Of a stretch of DNA of 64,000 nt, positions 53,328 to 61,600 are shown in pieces. The DNA lies in assembly GCF_014203665.1 (NCBI RefSeq), contig NZ_JACHJN010000014.1, positions 1 to 64,000 of the forward strand. The letters are read 5' to 3'. Both the position numbers and the translations under genes were made by a program. The notes beneath the pieces are model-generated. The model searched no databases. It was not told the origin of the DNA and saw only the letters and a list, made by a program, of their open reading frames with translations. How positions within the stretch are numbered: position 1 is the first letter of the stretch; every line of letters begins with the position of its first letter. The stretch comes from Saccharothrix tamanrassetensis (GTDB lineage Bacteria; Actinomycetota; Actinomycetes; Mycobacteriales; Pseudonocardiaceae).

Positions 53328-53717
53328 ATGCGGATCGGAGAGCTCTCCGCGCGGACGGACACGTCCCGCCGGCTGCTGCGCTACTACGAGGAGCGCGGCC
53401 TGATCGTCTCCACCCGCTGCGCCAACGGTTACCGCGACTACGCCGGGAACCTGGTGGACCGGGTGTTGCAGATCCGGGGCCTGCTCGACGCCGGTCTGCC
53501 CACCCGGCTCATCAAGCAGATCCTGCCGTGCCTGGACAAGCCCAGGGTCATCTACTTCCCCGACGCGACCCCGGAGATGATCGCCACCCTGGAGGAGGAG
53601 CGCGACCGGATGACCGAACGGGTCCGCTTCCTCACCCGCAACCGGGACGCGATCTCCGAGTACCTGGCCGCCGTCAAGGAGTACAACCTCACCGGTAGTG
53701 CTCCGCCAGCACCGTGA
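53328..53717 (+). CDS. MerR-family regulator
   Basis: A 129-residue protein: a MerR winged helix (MRIGELSARTDTSRRLLRYYEERGLI, about 1-70) and a coiled dimer helix, with no large ligand domain. I start at ATG 53328 (GAGGTG upstream) rather than the GTG at 53292. A Cys pair at the end of the linker (LPCLDKP has one Cys; CANGYRD another) is not a clear metal site. It probably regulates the divergent MFS exporter. Its end overlaps the convergent TIM-barrel gene by 29 bases. Confidence 0.82.
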   Translation: MRIGELSARTDTSRRLLRYYEERGLIVSTRCANGYRDYAGNLVDRVLQIRGLLDAGLPTRLIKQILPCLDKPRVIYFPDATPEMIATLEEERDRMTERVRFLTRNRDAISEYLAAVKEYNLTGSAPPAP

Positions 53718-54663
53718 ACGCCGCCTTGCGCTCCCGCGTCCCGCCACCGGAGACCTTCACCAGGCCGTAGCTCGCGACGTCGAACTGGTCGCGCAGGTGG
53801 AAGTTGGCGTACGTGAAGGCGAACGCCGTGTCCACACCCTCGGCTTCGAAGATGTCCAGCAGCTCACGCAGGTATCCGGCCTGCTCCTGCTCGTCCCGCA
53901 CGTACTCGCCGTCCAGCCGGGTCGGGTGGCCGTTCTCGTACTCGACCATCATCGCGCTGCGCGCGCCCCGGTCCGCCGCGCCCCGGTACGTGGCCGCGCC
54001 GAACTCCGTGATCGCGACCGGTTTCCCCGACGCCACGAGGCCACGGACCATCGCCGGGTAGCGGTCGGCGATCTCGGCCGCCCGATAGGCGTCCACCGCC
54101 ACGAAGTCGAACGGCGTCCAGTCCACGCCCTCGAACGGAACGGACGCGTACGCGATCTTGCCGCCGAACCGCTCGCGCACCACCTCCACCGCGTCGGCCA
54201 GGAAGTCGTTGATCCGCGCGGGAACCTGCGCCAGCAACGCCCCCAGCCGCTCGCGTGGCGTGTCGAGCAGCACGGCGGTTCGCTCGAAGCCGTTGCGGCC
54301 CGGCAGGAAGCCGACCGTGAACAGGCTCAGCTCGGCCCCGGTGACCAGCACGACGTCCGCCCCGGCGAGCCGCAGCCCTTCGGCACGTTCCGCGCAATCG
54401 GCGAGGAACGCCAACAGTTCCGTGGTGGTCAGCTCGCCCGTGAACGGCGAGAACCACACCTCCAGACCGAGGTCCGCGGCGAGCCGTGCGGCGGTCTCCA
54501 GCCGGTCCGGGTCTCCTCCGGTCACCCGGACCGCCGTGCAGTGCAGTTCGTCGCGGATCACCCGCAGATCGCGTGCCACGGTTCCCGGATCCCACGGCTC
54601 GTGGGTGGTCACCCCGAACTCGTTGATGTAGCCGGTGTCGTAGTTGATGCCCTTGCCGCGCAT
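53689..54663 (-). CDS. TIM-barrel glycosidase-like protein of unknown function
   Basis: A 324-residue soluble protein starting MRGKGINYDTGYIN. Its layout (VTGAELSLFTVGF with a Glu on one strand end and AITEFGAATYRG with a second Glu) resembles retaining glycosidases of clan GH-A. Database annotations of relatives as abortive-infection protein are, as far as I know, unsupported. The start is ATG 54663, with GGAGG nine bases upstream. A TetR gene is divergent and shares two perfect operators. Confidence 0.65.
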   Translation of the reverse strand: MRGKGINYDTGYINEFGVTTHEPWDPGTVARDLRVIRDELHCTAVRVTGGDPDRLETAARLAADLGLEVWFSPFTGELTTTELLAFLADCAERAEGLRLAGADVVLVTGAELSLFTVGFLPGRNGFERTAVLLDTPRERLGALLAQVPARINDFLADAVEVVRERFGGKIAYASVPFEGVDWTPFDFVAVDAYRAAEIADRYPAMVRGLVASGKPVAITEFGAATYRGAADRGARSAMMVEYENGHPTRLDGEYVRDEQEQAGYLRELLDIFEAEGVDTAFAFTYANFHLRDQFDVASYGLVKVSGGGTRERKAAFTVLAEHYR

Positions 54664-54682
54664 GTCCAAACCCTCCGTTTAC

Positions 54683-54752
54683 GGTACTTGGAGTACCCTA
54701 ACGGCGAAGTTAGCACGGTCCAGTGCGCGACTGTTAGGGTACGGCCGGTACC
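54683..54752. promoter_or_regulatory. Two GGTAC-N5-GTACC operators
   Basis: Perfect dyads at 54683-54697 and 54738-54752, one beside each divergent start. GTACCCTAAC (54693-54702) is also mirrored at 54733-54742. The TetR protein should repress both promoters. Confidence 0.8.
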
Positions 54753-54763
54753 AGGAGGTGGAG

Positions 54764-55339
54764 ATGTCCGAGACCCGTCGGCGCGGCGCCGCGCTGGAGG
54801 GCGCGATCCTGGACGCAGCCGTCGCGGAACTCACCGAGTCCGGGTACGCGGGCCTGACCATGGACCGGGTGGCGAAGCGGGCCGGCACCAACAAGAACGC
54901 CATCTACCGCCGCTGGCCCAACCGGGCCGCGCTGGGCATCGCCGCGTACAAGCACGTGGTGGGCCGCGAAACGGCGCTGCCCGACACCGGGGAGCTGCGC
55001 GCCGACGTCCTGGAACTGCTGCGGCGCGCCAACCGGTACTGGGCGTCACCGCACGGCGCGATCCTGCGCGAGCTGATGGGCGGCATCGGCGTCCCGGACC
55101 TGCTGGCGCAGATCCGGGACGAGGCGGGCGATGCGGGCAGTGCGATGTGGCTGACCGTGCTGGGACGGGCCGTGGCGCGGGGTGAAGCGCGGCCGGAGGC
55201 GCTGCACCCGCGGGTGGCCACGGTCGCCGTCGCGTTGCTGCGCAACGAGTTCCTCACCAGTGGCAGGCCGAACGTGCCCGACCGCGTGCTGGTCGAGATC
55301 GTCGACGAGGTCTACCTGCCGCTGGTGCGCGGACGGTGA
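54764..55339 (+). CDS. TetR-family regulator
   Basis: A 191-residue repressor. Its helix-turn-helix (AILDAAVAELTESGYAGLTMDRVAKRAGTNKNAIYRRWPNR) is followed by a C-terminal domain of the type with VAVALLRNEFL. ATG 54764 follows AGGAGGTGGAG. It diverges from the TIM-barrel gene and converges with a 58-residue gene, one base separating the stops. Confidence 0.87.
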   Translation: MSETRRRGAALEGAILDAAVAELTESGYAGLTMDRVAKRAGTNKNAIYRRWPNRAALGIAAYKHVVGRETALPDTGELRADVLELLRRANRYWASPHGAILRELMGGIGVPDLLAQIRDEAGDAGSAMWLTVLGRAVARGEARPEALHPRVATVAVALLRNEFLTSGRPNVPDRVLVEIVDEVYLPLVRGR

Positions 55340-55340
55340 A

Positions 55341-55517
55341 CTACCGCTGCGGTACCAGTTCGCGACCGGACGCGGCGAGGTGCTCCCAGGTGCGGCCGCG
55401 CTGGCTGGGCGGCGCGTCGCCGTCCGCGGTGCGCATCGGGTACACCAGACCGAACGGGACGGGCTGGTCGAATTCGTCGCCGCTGCGGATGTCGATCAAG
55501 TTCCGGACATGTGCCAT
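55341..55517 (-). CDS. 58-residue orphan protein
   Basis: Not a shadow: the ATG at 55517 has AGGAGG eight bases upstream, and the 58-codon frame has strong GC3 bias and ends TAG at 55341. The protein (MAHVRNLIDIRSGDEFDQPV, ending GRELVPQR) has no membrane segment and no domain I know. It converges on the TetR gene. The 207 bases between it and the Sir2 gene contain its promoter and no other gene I can support. Confidence 0.65.
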   Translation of the reverse strand: MAHVRNLIDIRSGDEFDQPVPFGLVYPMRTADGDAPPSQRGRTWEHLAASGRELVPQR

Positions 55518-55724
55518 CACGACCTCCTTGCGGGAGAAGGGGCCCTGCCGGGGAGGACGGGGCCGTTGACGGTGTGCCGGTTAAATACCCGTTACACCGC
55601 AAACACATGCTGCGACATCAGGGTGAACTCACTACGGCAACCCACGTCCGGAGTCGTGCGGCCGGTGATGTCCCGAAGCGCCACCAGACCGACGCACGAG
55701 TCCACTGTGGAGCAACTGCCGCGA

Positions 55725-56663
55725 TCACGTCCCGGCGTTCGCCGACGGTTCCGGTGACCTCGGCCGAAACCCCGCCCCGTCACGGAAAGTGGCTCGCAGG
55801 ATCCCGCACACGTCGGTGAGCGCCTGTCCCAACGGCAGTTCGACGCGTGCCGTCGCGTGCGCATCGCCCCTGGTCTCGCCCTGGTTCACGATCACCACCG
55901 GCTTGCCCGCCTTCGCCGCGTGCCGGACGAACCGCAGGCCCGACATCACGGTCAGCGACGAACCCAGGACCAGCATCGACCGGGCTTCGTCGACCAGGCG
56001 GAAGCACTCCTCCACGCGCGGGCGCGGCACGTTCTCGCCGAAGAAGACCACGTCCGGCTTCAGCACGCCCCCGCAGTCGGTGCAGGGCACGACCTGGAAG
56101 CCGCGCACGTCCTCGTCGGCGAGGTCCGCGTCGCCGTCCGGGTTGATCCGCGCGATGGTCGCCGTGAAGTCCGGGTTCGCCGCGCGCAGCCTGCGGTCCA
56201 ACTCCTCGCGCGGGCTCAGCCGGCGGCAGCCCAGGCAGATGACGCGGTCCAGGTTGCCGTGCAGCTCCACGGCGTCGGTCGTGCCCGCCGCGTGGTGCAG
56301 GCCGTCCACGTTCTGGGTGATCACGCCGGACAGGAAGCCCGCGGCGCGCAGCGCGGCCACGGCGTGGTGACCGGCGTTGGGGTCGGCGCGGGCGATGGTG
56401 CGCCAGCCCAGGTGGCTGCGCGCCCAGTAGCGGCGGCGACCCGCCGGGCTGCCGGTGAACTCGTCGTAGGTCATCGGGGTGTGCCGGCGCAGGCTGCCCG
56501 CCTCGCCCCGGTAGTCCGGGATGCCCGACTCGGTGGACAGACCCGCGCCGCTGAGCACCACGGCGTCCCGTTCGGCGACCACCCGCACGACCTCGTCCAG
56601 GCTCGTCGTACGGGGCAGCGGCGCACCGGTGGCGGTCCAGCTCAGCGTCGGCCGTGTACGCAT
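55725..56663 (-). CDS. Sir2-family NAD-dependent protein deacylase
   Basis: A 312-residue sirtuin that removes acyl groups from protein lysines using NAD. GAGLSTESGIPDYRG, TQNVDGLHHAAG with the catalytic His in ELHGNLD, the zinc Cys (CLGCRR and CTDCGG), and VLGSSLTVMSG are all present. It is longer than minimal sirtuins because of N- and C-terminal tails. It follows no operon partner; sodC lies upstream in the same direction. Confidence 0.92.
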   Translation of the reverse strand: MRTRPTLSWTATGAPLPRTTSLDEVVRVVAERDAVVLSGAGLSTESGIPDYRGEAGSLRRHTPMTYDEFTGSPAGRRRYWARSHLGWRTIARADPNAGHHAVAALRAAGFLSGVITQNVDGLHHAAGTTDAVELHGNLDRVICLGCRRLSPREELDRRLRAANPDFTATIARINPDGDADLADEDVRGFQVVPCTDCGGVLKPDVVFFGENVPRPRVEECFRLVDEARSMLVLGSSLTVMSGLRFVRHAAKAGKPVVIVNQGETRGDAHATARVELPLGQALTDVCGILRATFRDGAGFRPRSPEPSANAGT

Positions 56664-56863
56664 TGCCCCAGCTTACGTGCGGTTCCCGGCCGTCCGCTGT
56701 GCTCGGCGGCGCCGGCGTGGACAGCTGTCGCGCGCGTCACGGGAATGGCGCGTCCGCGGCGGGGCCTGCGGGGATTCCACTCGTCACGACCCGCGACCCG
56801 ACATCCGTCATGAGCCGTCTTGACCGAAGTGGAGGTGAGTGTGAAAAAGAATCCGATTTCCGA

Positions 56864-56894
56864 CGCGGTGGGCGGGCGGTTCCCGCCCACCGCG
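56864..56894 (-). terminator. Terminator of sodC
   Basis: CGCGGTGGGCGGG at 56864-56876 pairs exactly with 56882-56894, with a T-rich tail on the minus strand, 15 bases past the sodC stop. Confidence 0.85.
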
Positions 56895-56909
56895 GGAAGT
56901 GGGTGAAGC

Positions 56910-57506
56910 CTAGAACTTGACCGTCGCGCAGCCCAGCCGCGGACCGGCGGTGCCCGCCTTGCCGGGCTCGGTGGCGGTCTTCTCGGCGTGGATCACGACC
57001 GAACCGGCGCGGCGGTCCTCGAACCGCCACGGCACGACCGTCGTCACGGTGGCGCGCCCGCGCTCGTCGGTGGTGAAGTCGAGCCAGATCTCGTTCTTCG
57101 GGTTGGCGTACTGCGGGTCGACCGAAGGCTGCTTCGGGTCCACCACGTGCTGGTGGTGCGCGCCGGAGTCGGCGGGCAGCTGCCCGCACGGCTTCTGGTG
57201 GGCGTGCGAGCCGTACGTCCGGTTGGGCACCAGCCCGTACACGCTGAGCTGCACCTTGGTGGAACGCCACTTCGGCGTCGCCACCACCATGACCTTCGAG
57301 CCGGGCGCGATGAGGGCGGTGTCGTAGGTGAACGCGTTGGTGGCCGTCTCGGGCGGCGCGAACCGCCCGCTGGTCACCACGACACCGCCGTGACCGTGAC
57401 CGTGCCCGTCAGGGCTGTCGGGAGCGTTCGGGCTGAGCGCGATCGCGGTGCCGGTGGTGGCCACGAGAGCCACGGTGGCACCGAGCAGGGGGAGGAGACG
57501 CTTCAC
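56910..57506 (-). CDS. sodC: Secreted Cu/Zn superoxide dismutase-like protein
   Basis: A 198-residue exported protein with signal peptide (LLPLLGATVALVATTG) and a His-rich start of the mature part (GHGHGHGG). The copper/zinc His set is seen in SHAHQKPCG, HHQHVVDP and VVIHAEKT, with the disulfide Cys pair (KPCG and LGCATV). Some strand motifs depart from classical SodC, so activity should not be taken as certain. Given the copper genes in the window it may receive copper outside the cell. Confidence 0.75.
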   Translation of the reverse strand: MKRLLPLLGATVALVATTGTAIALSPNAPDSPDGHGHGHGGVVVTSGRFAPPETATNAFTYDTALIAPGSKVMVVATPKWRSTKVQLSVYGLVPNRTYGSHAHQKPCGQLPADSGAHHQHVVDPKQPSVDPQYANPKNEIWLDFTTDERGRATVTTVVPWRFEDRRAGSVVIHAEKTATEPGKAGTAGPRLGCATVKF

Positions 57507-57668
57507 ACCTCATGCCTTTCCGAATAGTCGGCGGCCGTTTTGTCCGTACTCTCCCGACGCTAGCACAATGATCTTGCACCGATTCCCCGGCGGAAACGGG
57601 CACGCCTTCCCCGAACCGGTGAAAACACCCCGGGTCGACGAATTCACCACGACGTCGGCCGTAATCGA

Positions 57669-59042
57669 TCACACCTTCTCGTGCCACCAGCGGGTGGTCT
57701 CCGGGGTGTCCTCGATCAGGATGCCCCGGCCGCGCAGGCTGTCCCGGATCTCGTCGGCCTCGGCGAACCGCCGCGCCGCCCGCAGCTCTCGCCGCCGGGT
57801 CAGCTCCGCCTCGATGCGGGCGTCGTCGCCGGCGGGCTGCTCCAGGTCGAACGCGTCGAACAGCTCGTCCACCTCGCGCAGCAGCGCCCGCGCGGCCGGG
57901 CCGGGCGGTTCGTCCTGGCGGTTCTGCTCGCGGATGTAGTCGAACAGCGCGGCGACCGCGCCGGGCGTGTCCAGGTCGTGGCGCAGGTGCGTGAAGAACC
58001 GGTCGCGGGTCCGCTCGACGAGGGCGAGCGCGGCGGCGCTGTCGGTGTGCGCCGGGTCGACCAGGCGGGCGAAGTTCTCCACCCGCCGGCGGGCGGCGCG
58101 CGCGTTGGCCAGCGTGACGTCGTTGAACTCCATGGACGAGCGGTAGTGCTGGCTGAGGAACGCGTAGCGCAGGGTGCGGAAGTCGGCCAGGTCCAGGGCC
58201 TGCCGGATGGTGAGGAAGTTGCCGGAGCTCTTGGCCATCTTCGCGCCGTCCACCCGGAGCAGTCCGGTGTGCAGCCAGTGCCGCACCAGCGGCACCTTCC
58301 CGGACGCCGCCTCCTGCTGCGCGATCTCCGCCTCGTGGTGCGGGAAGATCAGGTCGACCGCGCCGCCGTGCAGGTCGTACTGCGGGCCGAAGATGGCCTC
58401 GGTGATGGCGGTGTCCTCGATGTGCCAGCCGGGCCGGCCGGGGCCGAGCGGCGTGTCCCAGTAAGGCTCACCGGGTTTGCGCGCCTTCCACAGCGCGAAG
58501 TCGCCGGGATTGCGCTTCCGCGCGTTCTCGTCGATCCGGGCGACCGAGTCCTCGGCTTCCACGTGGGTCCGGCCGGACAGCTTCCCGTAGTCCGGGAACG
58601 TGGACAGGTCGAAGTACCAGCCGTCGTCCAACCGGTAGGCGTGCCCCCGGTCGACGAGTGCCTGCACCTGGGCGACGATGTCGTCGATGTGGTCGTGGGC
58701 GCGCTCATAGGTGTCGACCGACGTGTTGTGCAGCGCGGCCATGTCCTCCAGGTAGCGGGCCTCGTACCGCGCGGACAGTTCGCGCGGCTCGACGCCCAGC
58801 TCCCGGGCACGGCTGATGATCTTGTCGTCCACGTCGGTGATGTTCTGCGCGTACGTGACGTGGTAACCGCTTTTGCGGAAGAACCGCGCGATGAAGTCGA
58901 ACTGGGTGTAGGTCTTCGCGTGGCCGATGTGGCTCAGGTCGTAGACCGTGGGGCCGCACACGAACATCCGGACGACTCCGGAGGTCATCGGGCGGAACGG
59001 TTCGAGGCTCTTGCTCAGCGTGTTGTAGAGCAGCACGGACAC
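57669..59042 (-). CDS. cysS: Cysteinyl-tRNA synthetase, archaeal-like copy
   Basis: A 457-residue class I synthetase that charges tRNA-Cys. HIGH (residues 38-41 in LSHIGHAKT) and KMAKSSGNF (KMSKS) are present, and a C-terminal helical anticodon domain is kept. The zinc Cys normally seen in WHIECSAM is Asp here (WHIEDTAI), a form I associate with archaeal enzymes; FPHHEAEIAQ is intact. It is likely a second copy beside a housekeeping enzyme elsewhere. It starts with GTG (GAGGAG upstream). Confidence 0.88.
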   Translation of the reverse strand: MSVLLYNTLSKSLEPFRPMTSGVVRMFVCGPTVYDLSHIGHAKTYTQFDFIARFFRKSGYHVTYAQNITDVDDKIISRARELGVEPRELSARYEARYLEDMAALHNTSVDTYERAHDHIDDIVAQVQALVDRGHAYRLDDGWYFDLSTFPDYGKLSGRTHVEAEDSVARIDENARKRNPGDFALWKARKPGEPYWDTPLGPGRPGWHIEDTAITEAIFGPQYDLHGGAVDLIFPHHEAEIAQQEAASGKVPLVRHWLHTGLLRVDGAKMAKSSGNFLTIRQALDLADFRTLRYAFLSQHYRSSMEFNDVTLANARAARRRVENFARLVDPAHTDSAAALALVERTRDRFFTHLRHDLDTPGAVAALFDYIREQNRQDEPPGPAARALLREVDELFDAFDLEQPAGDDARIEAELTRRRELRAARRFAEADEIRDSLRGRGILIEDTPETTRWWHEKV

Positions 59043-59072
59043 CGGGGATCTCCTCGGAGCGCGGGACGGGGG

Positions 59073-59150
59073 CTATTGATCCGCCACCGGCCGACACTCC
59101 GCCACGACGCGTCGGACCGCGCCGTCCGAGAAGTCGAAGATCACCCACAC
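59073..59150 (-). CDS. 25-residue upstream ORF of the cysteinyl-tRNA synthetase
   Basis: A GTG at 59150, eight bases after an extended -10, opens a 25-codon frame (VWVIFDFSDGAVRRVVAECR, then PVADQ) that ends 30 bases before cysS. It holds one Cys codon. It may be a leader peptide sensing Cys-tRNA charging, or just an upstream frame. Confidence 0.35.
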   Translation of the reverse strand: MWVIFDFSDGAVRRVVAECRPVADQ

Positions 59151-59158
59151 AAGCGCAG

Positions 59159-59167
59159 AGTGTATCA
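59159..59167 (-). promoter_or_regulatory. Extended -10 promoter of cysS
   Basis: TGATACACT on the minus strand fits TG-N-TANNNT. No good -35 is present at 17 bases (a TTGACG lies 24 bases away). Confidence 0.5.
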
Positions 59168-59190
59168 GGCAGCACAATGCGTGATAGCCG

Positions 59191-59757
59191 TCAACCGGAG
59201 TGGAAGAACCTGCGCGCGCTGCGCACCACCGAAGCGCTGTGCACCGCGTGGTGGTGCGGGCTGTCCTCGTTGCAGAACCCGTGCCGGGCCTCGTACAGCT
59301 CGACCGCGACGGTCGGGCCGGCCAGCCCGCCGACGACCTCGCCGGGGGTGGAGCCGGGCTCCTGCTCGGCGAACACCAGCAGGCACGGGCACCTCGGCCG
59401 GTGCCCGGTGTAGTCCCGGATGCGCGAGCCGTAGACGCAGACGATCGAGTCGAACGCGGCGGCGGCCAGCCACGCGGCGGTCGCACCGACGCTGAAGCCC
59501 AGGCACAGCACGCGGTGGTGGTCGGTGCGGAGGCCGGCGGCGTGCTCGGCCAGCGCCTCGGCCATGGCCACCACGCCGAGCTCCCCGGTGAACCTCCGGT
59601 AGGCCCGCTCCTCCTGCTCCAACGGGAAGACCTCGTTGCCCGGCAGGAAGTTCGGCGTGGAGACCGTCCACTCCGGATGGCGCACGGCCTCCGCCATCCG
59701 CTGGATGTGCTTGTCCGGCCCGAAAATCTCGTGGGCGACGACCAGCGCGGTGCTCAC
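59191..59757 (-). CDS. Dienelactone hydrolase-family protein
   Basis: A 188-residue alpha/beta hydrolase of the DLH group. LGFSVGATAAW places a Ser where the family often has Cys, and the His sits in ARHGFCNED. The GTG at 59757 overlaps the modC stop as GTGA, so it is the last gene of the molybdate operon. A hydrolase in that operon is unusual; a role in a molybdenum-enzyme pathway is possible but unproven. Confidence 0.8.
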   Translation of the reverse strand: MSTALVVAHEIFGPDKHIQRMAEAVRHPEWTVSTPNFLPGNEVFPLEQEERAYRRFTGELGVVAMAEALAEHAAGLRTDHHRVLCLGFSVGATAAWLAAAAFDSIVCVYGSRIRDYTGHRPRCPCLLVFAEQEPGSTPGEVVGGLAGPTVAVELYEARHGFCNEDSPHHHAVHSASVVRSARRFFHSG

Positions 59758-60803
59758 GCGGGGTACGTCCGGATCTCGGTGGCCTTGAGCGCGGCCCACA
59801 GCGCGTCACCGGGCCCGACCCTCAGGTCCGCCAAGGTCGCCGTGGTGATGTCGGCCAGCACGGGTGGTGTGCCGTCGAGCCGGACCCGGGTGGTGTGGGC
59901 GTGCTGCTCGATATCCGTCACGATGACCTGCCAGGTGTTGCGGGGGCTGCCGGACGGCGGCTCGGGGTGGAGGCTGACGGCGCTGGGCGGGAACGCGACG
60001 TGCACGGTACCGGAGGCGGGCTCGGCGACGGTGAGCACGCCGCCGTCGGCCAGGGTGACCGCGGTCCCGGCGGCGGTGCCCCGGTACAGGTTGAGGCCGA
60101 CCAGGTCGGCCACGTAGTCGGTGCGCGGGTGTCGGGCCACCTCGGCGGGCGGTCCGTGCTGCACCGCGCGGCCGTGCTCCACGATGACCAGCCGGTCGGC
60201 CAGCACCATGGCGTCCAACGGGTCGTGCGTCACCAGGACGGTGTGGCCGGGGAAGTCGGCCAGGTGCCGGCCCAGTTCGGCGCGCACGGTCAGCCGGGTG
60301 CTCGCGTCCAGCGCGGCCAGCGGCTCGTCGAGCAGCAGGAGGCGCGGGCCGGTGGCCAGCGCGCGGGCGAGCGCCACGCGTTGCGCCTGGCCGCCGGACA
60401 GCTCGCGGGGCTTGGTGTGGGCGTGGTCGGCCAGGCCGACGCGGTCGAGCCAGTCGCCGGCGAGCGCACGGGCGGTGCCGCGGTGCGCACCCCGGGCGCG
60501 CAGGCCGAACGCGACGTTCTCCAGCGCGGTCAGGTGCCCGAACAGCAGGTAGTCCTGGAACACCACGCCGATCGGGCGGCGTTCGGCGGGCACGAAGACC
60601 TTCGGCGGCTCGTCCCACGGCTGGTCGTCCAGCCGGATGTGCCCGGCGGACAGCGGCAGGAGTCCGGCGAGCGCGCGCAGCGCGGTGGTCTTGCCCGCGC
60701 CGTTCGGGCCGAGCAGCGCGACCACTTCGCCGGGCGCGACGTTCAGGTCGAGTTCCAGCCGGAACCGGTCGCGGGTGACCCGGAGTTCGGCGTGCACGGT
60801 CAC
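59754..60803 (-). CDS. modC: Molybdate ABC transporter ATP-binding protein
   Basis: A 349-residue ATPase. Walker A GPNGAGKTT, signature LSGGQAQRV, Walker B LLLLDEPLAALD and the switch His (VLVTHD) are intact, and a C-terminal TOBE/MOP domain (about 270-349) is the oxyanion-sensing part of ModC. Its GTG overlaps modB as GTGA. It energises molybdate (or tungstate) uptake at the membrane. Confidence 0.93.
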   Translation of the reverse strand: MTVHAELRVTRDRFRLELDLNVAPGEVVALLGPNGAGKTTALRALAGLLPLSAGHIRLDDQPWDEPPKVFVPAERRPIGVVFQDYLLFGHLTALENVAFGLRARGAHRGTARALAGDWLDRVGLADHAHTKPRELSGGQAQRVALARALATGPRLLLLDEPLAALDASTRLTVRAELGRHLADFPGHTVLVTHDPLDAMVLADRLVIVEHGRAVQHGPPAEVARHPRTDYVADLVGLNLYRGTAAGTAVTLADGGVLTVAEPASGTVHVAFPPSAVSLHPEPPSGSPRNTWQVIVTDIEQHAHTTRVRLDGTPPVLADITTATLADLRVGPGDALWAALKATEIRTYPA

Positions 60804-61600
60804 GTCGGCCCGCCGATCCACCGGTCCCGCAGGCCCGCCAGCACGCCCACCGACACCAGCAGCAGCACGATGCTGAGCACGATCGCCGCGTCCGGCTCGG
60901 TCTCCAGGGCCAGGTACACGGCCAGCGGCATGGTCGTCGTCTCGCCGGGGAAGTTGCCCGCGAACGTGATGGTCGCGCCGAACTCCCCCAGCGCACGCGC
61001 CCAGCACAGCACCGCGCCCGCGACCACACCGGGCATCACGGACGGCAGCGTGACCCGGCGGAACGTCAGCCAGCGCGACGCGCCCAGCGTGGCGGCGGCC
61101 TCCTCGTAGCGGGGGTCGGCCGCGCGCAGCGCACCCTCCACCGAGATCACCAGGAAGGGCATCGCGACGAACGCCTCCGCCACGACCACACCGGCCGTGG
61201 TGAACGGCAGCGACACCCCGAACCACGCGTCGAGATACTGCCCGATCAGCCCACGCCTGCCCAGCACCAGGAGCAACGCCACGCCGCCCACCACCGGGGG
61301 AAGCACCAGCGGCACGGTCACCAGCGCCCGCAGGAACCCCCGCCCCGGCAGGTCGCCGCGCGCCAGCAGCCAGGCCAGCGGGATGCCGAGCACCAGGCAC
61401 ACCACCGTCGCCAGGCTCGCGCACACCAGCGAGAGCCGCAGCGCCTCCCCCACCTCCGCGCTGAACAGCCGGTCCGGCACGGTCGCCCACGGCGCGCGGA
61501 TCAGCAGGCCCGCCAACGGGACCAGCAGGAACGCCAACCCCAGCAGGGCGGGCACCACCAGCACGACGGGCAGCCGCCCCCGCGTCCGACGCCGCCTCAC
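60800..61600 (-). CDS. modB: Molybdate ABC transporter permease
   Basis: A 266-residue permease with about six helices and the EAA loop EEAAATLGASRWLTFRRVTLP that docks on ModC. GTG 61600 overlaps the modA stop (GTGA). The open frame continues to 62686 through modA but has no coding sense there. Confidence 0.92.
   Translation of the reverse strand: MRRRRTRGRLPVVLVVPALLGLAFLLVPLAGLLIRAPWATVPDRLFSAEVGEALRLSLVCASLATVVCLVLGIPLAWLLARGDLPGRGFLRALVTVPLVLPPVVGGVALLLVLGRRGLIGQYLDAWFGVSLPFTTAGVVVAEAFVAMPFLVISVEGALRAADPRYEEAAATLGASRWLTFRRVTLPSVMPGVVAGAVLCWARALGEFGATITFAGNFPGETTTMPLAVYLALETEPDAAIVLSIVLLLVSVGVLAGLRDRWIGGPT

Noticed and set aside
55518-55724. Short minus-strand frame ending EFTLMSQHVFAV before the 58-residue gene
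   Set aside because: It has no ribosome site and no known motif; a leader peptide is possible but unsupported.
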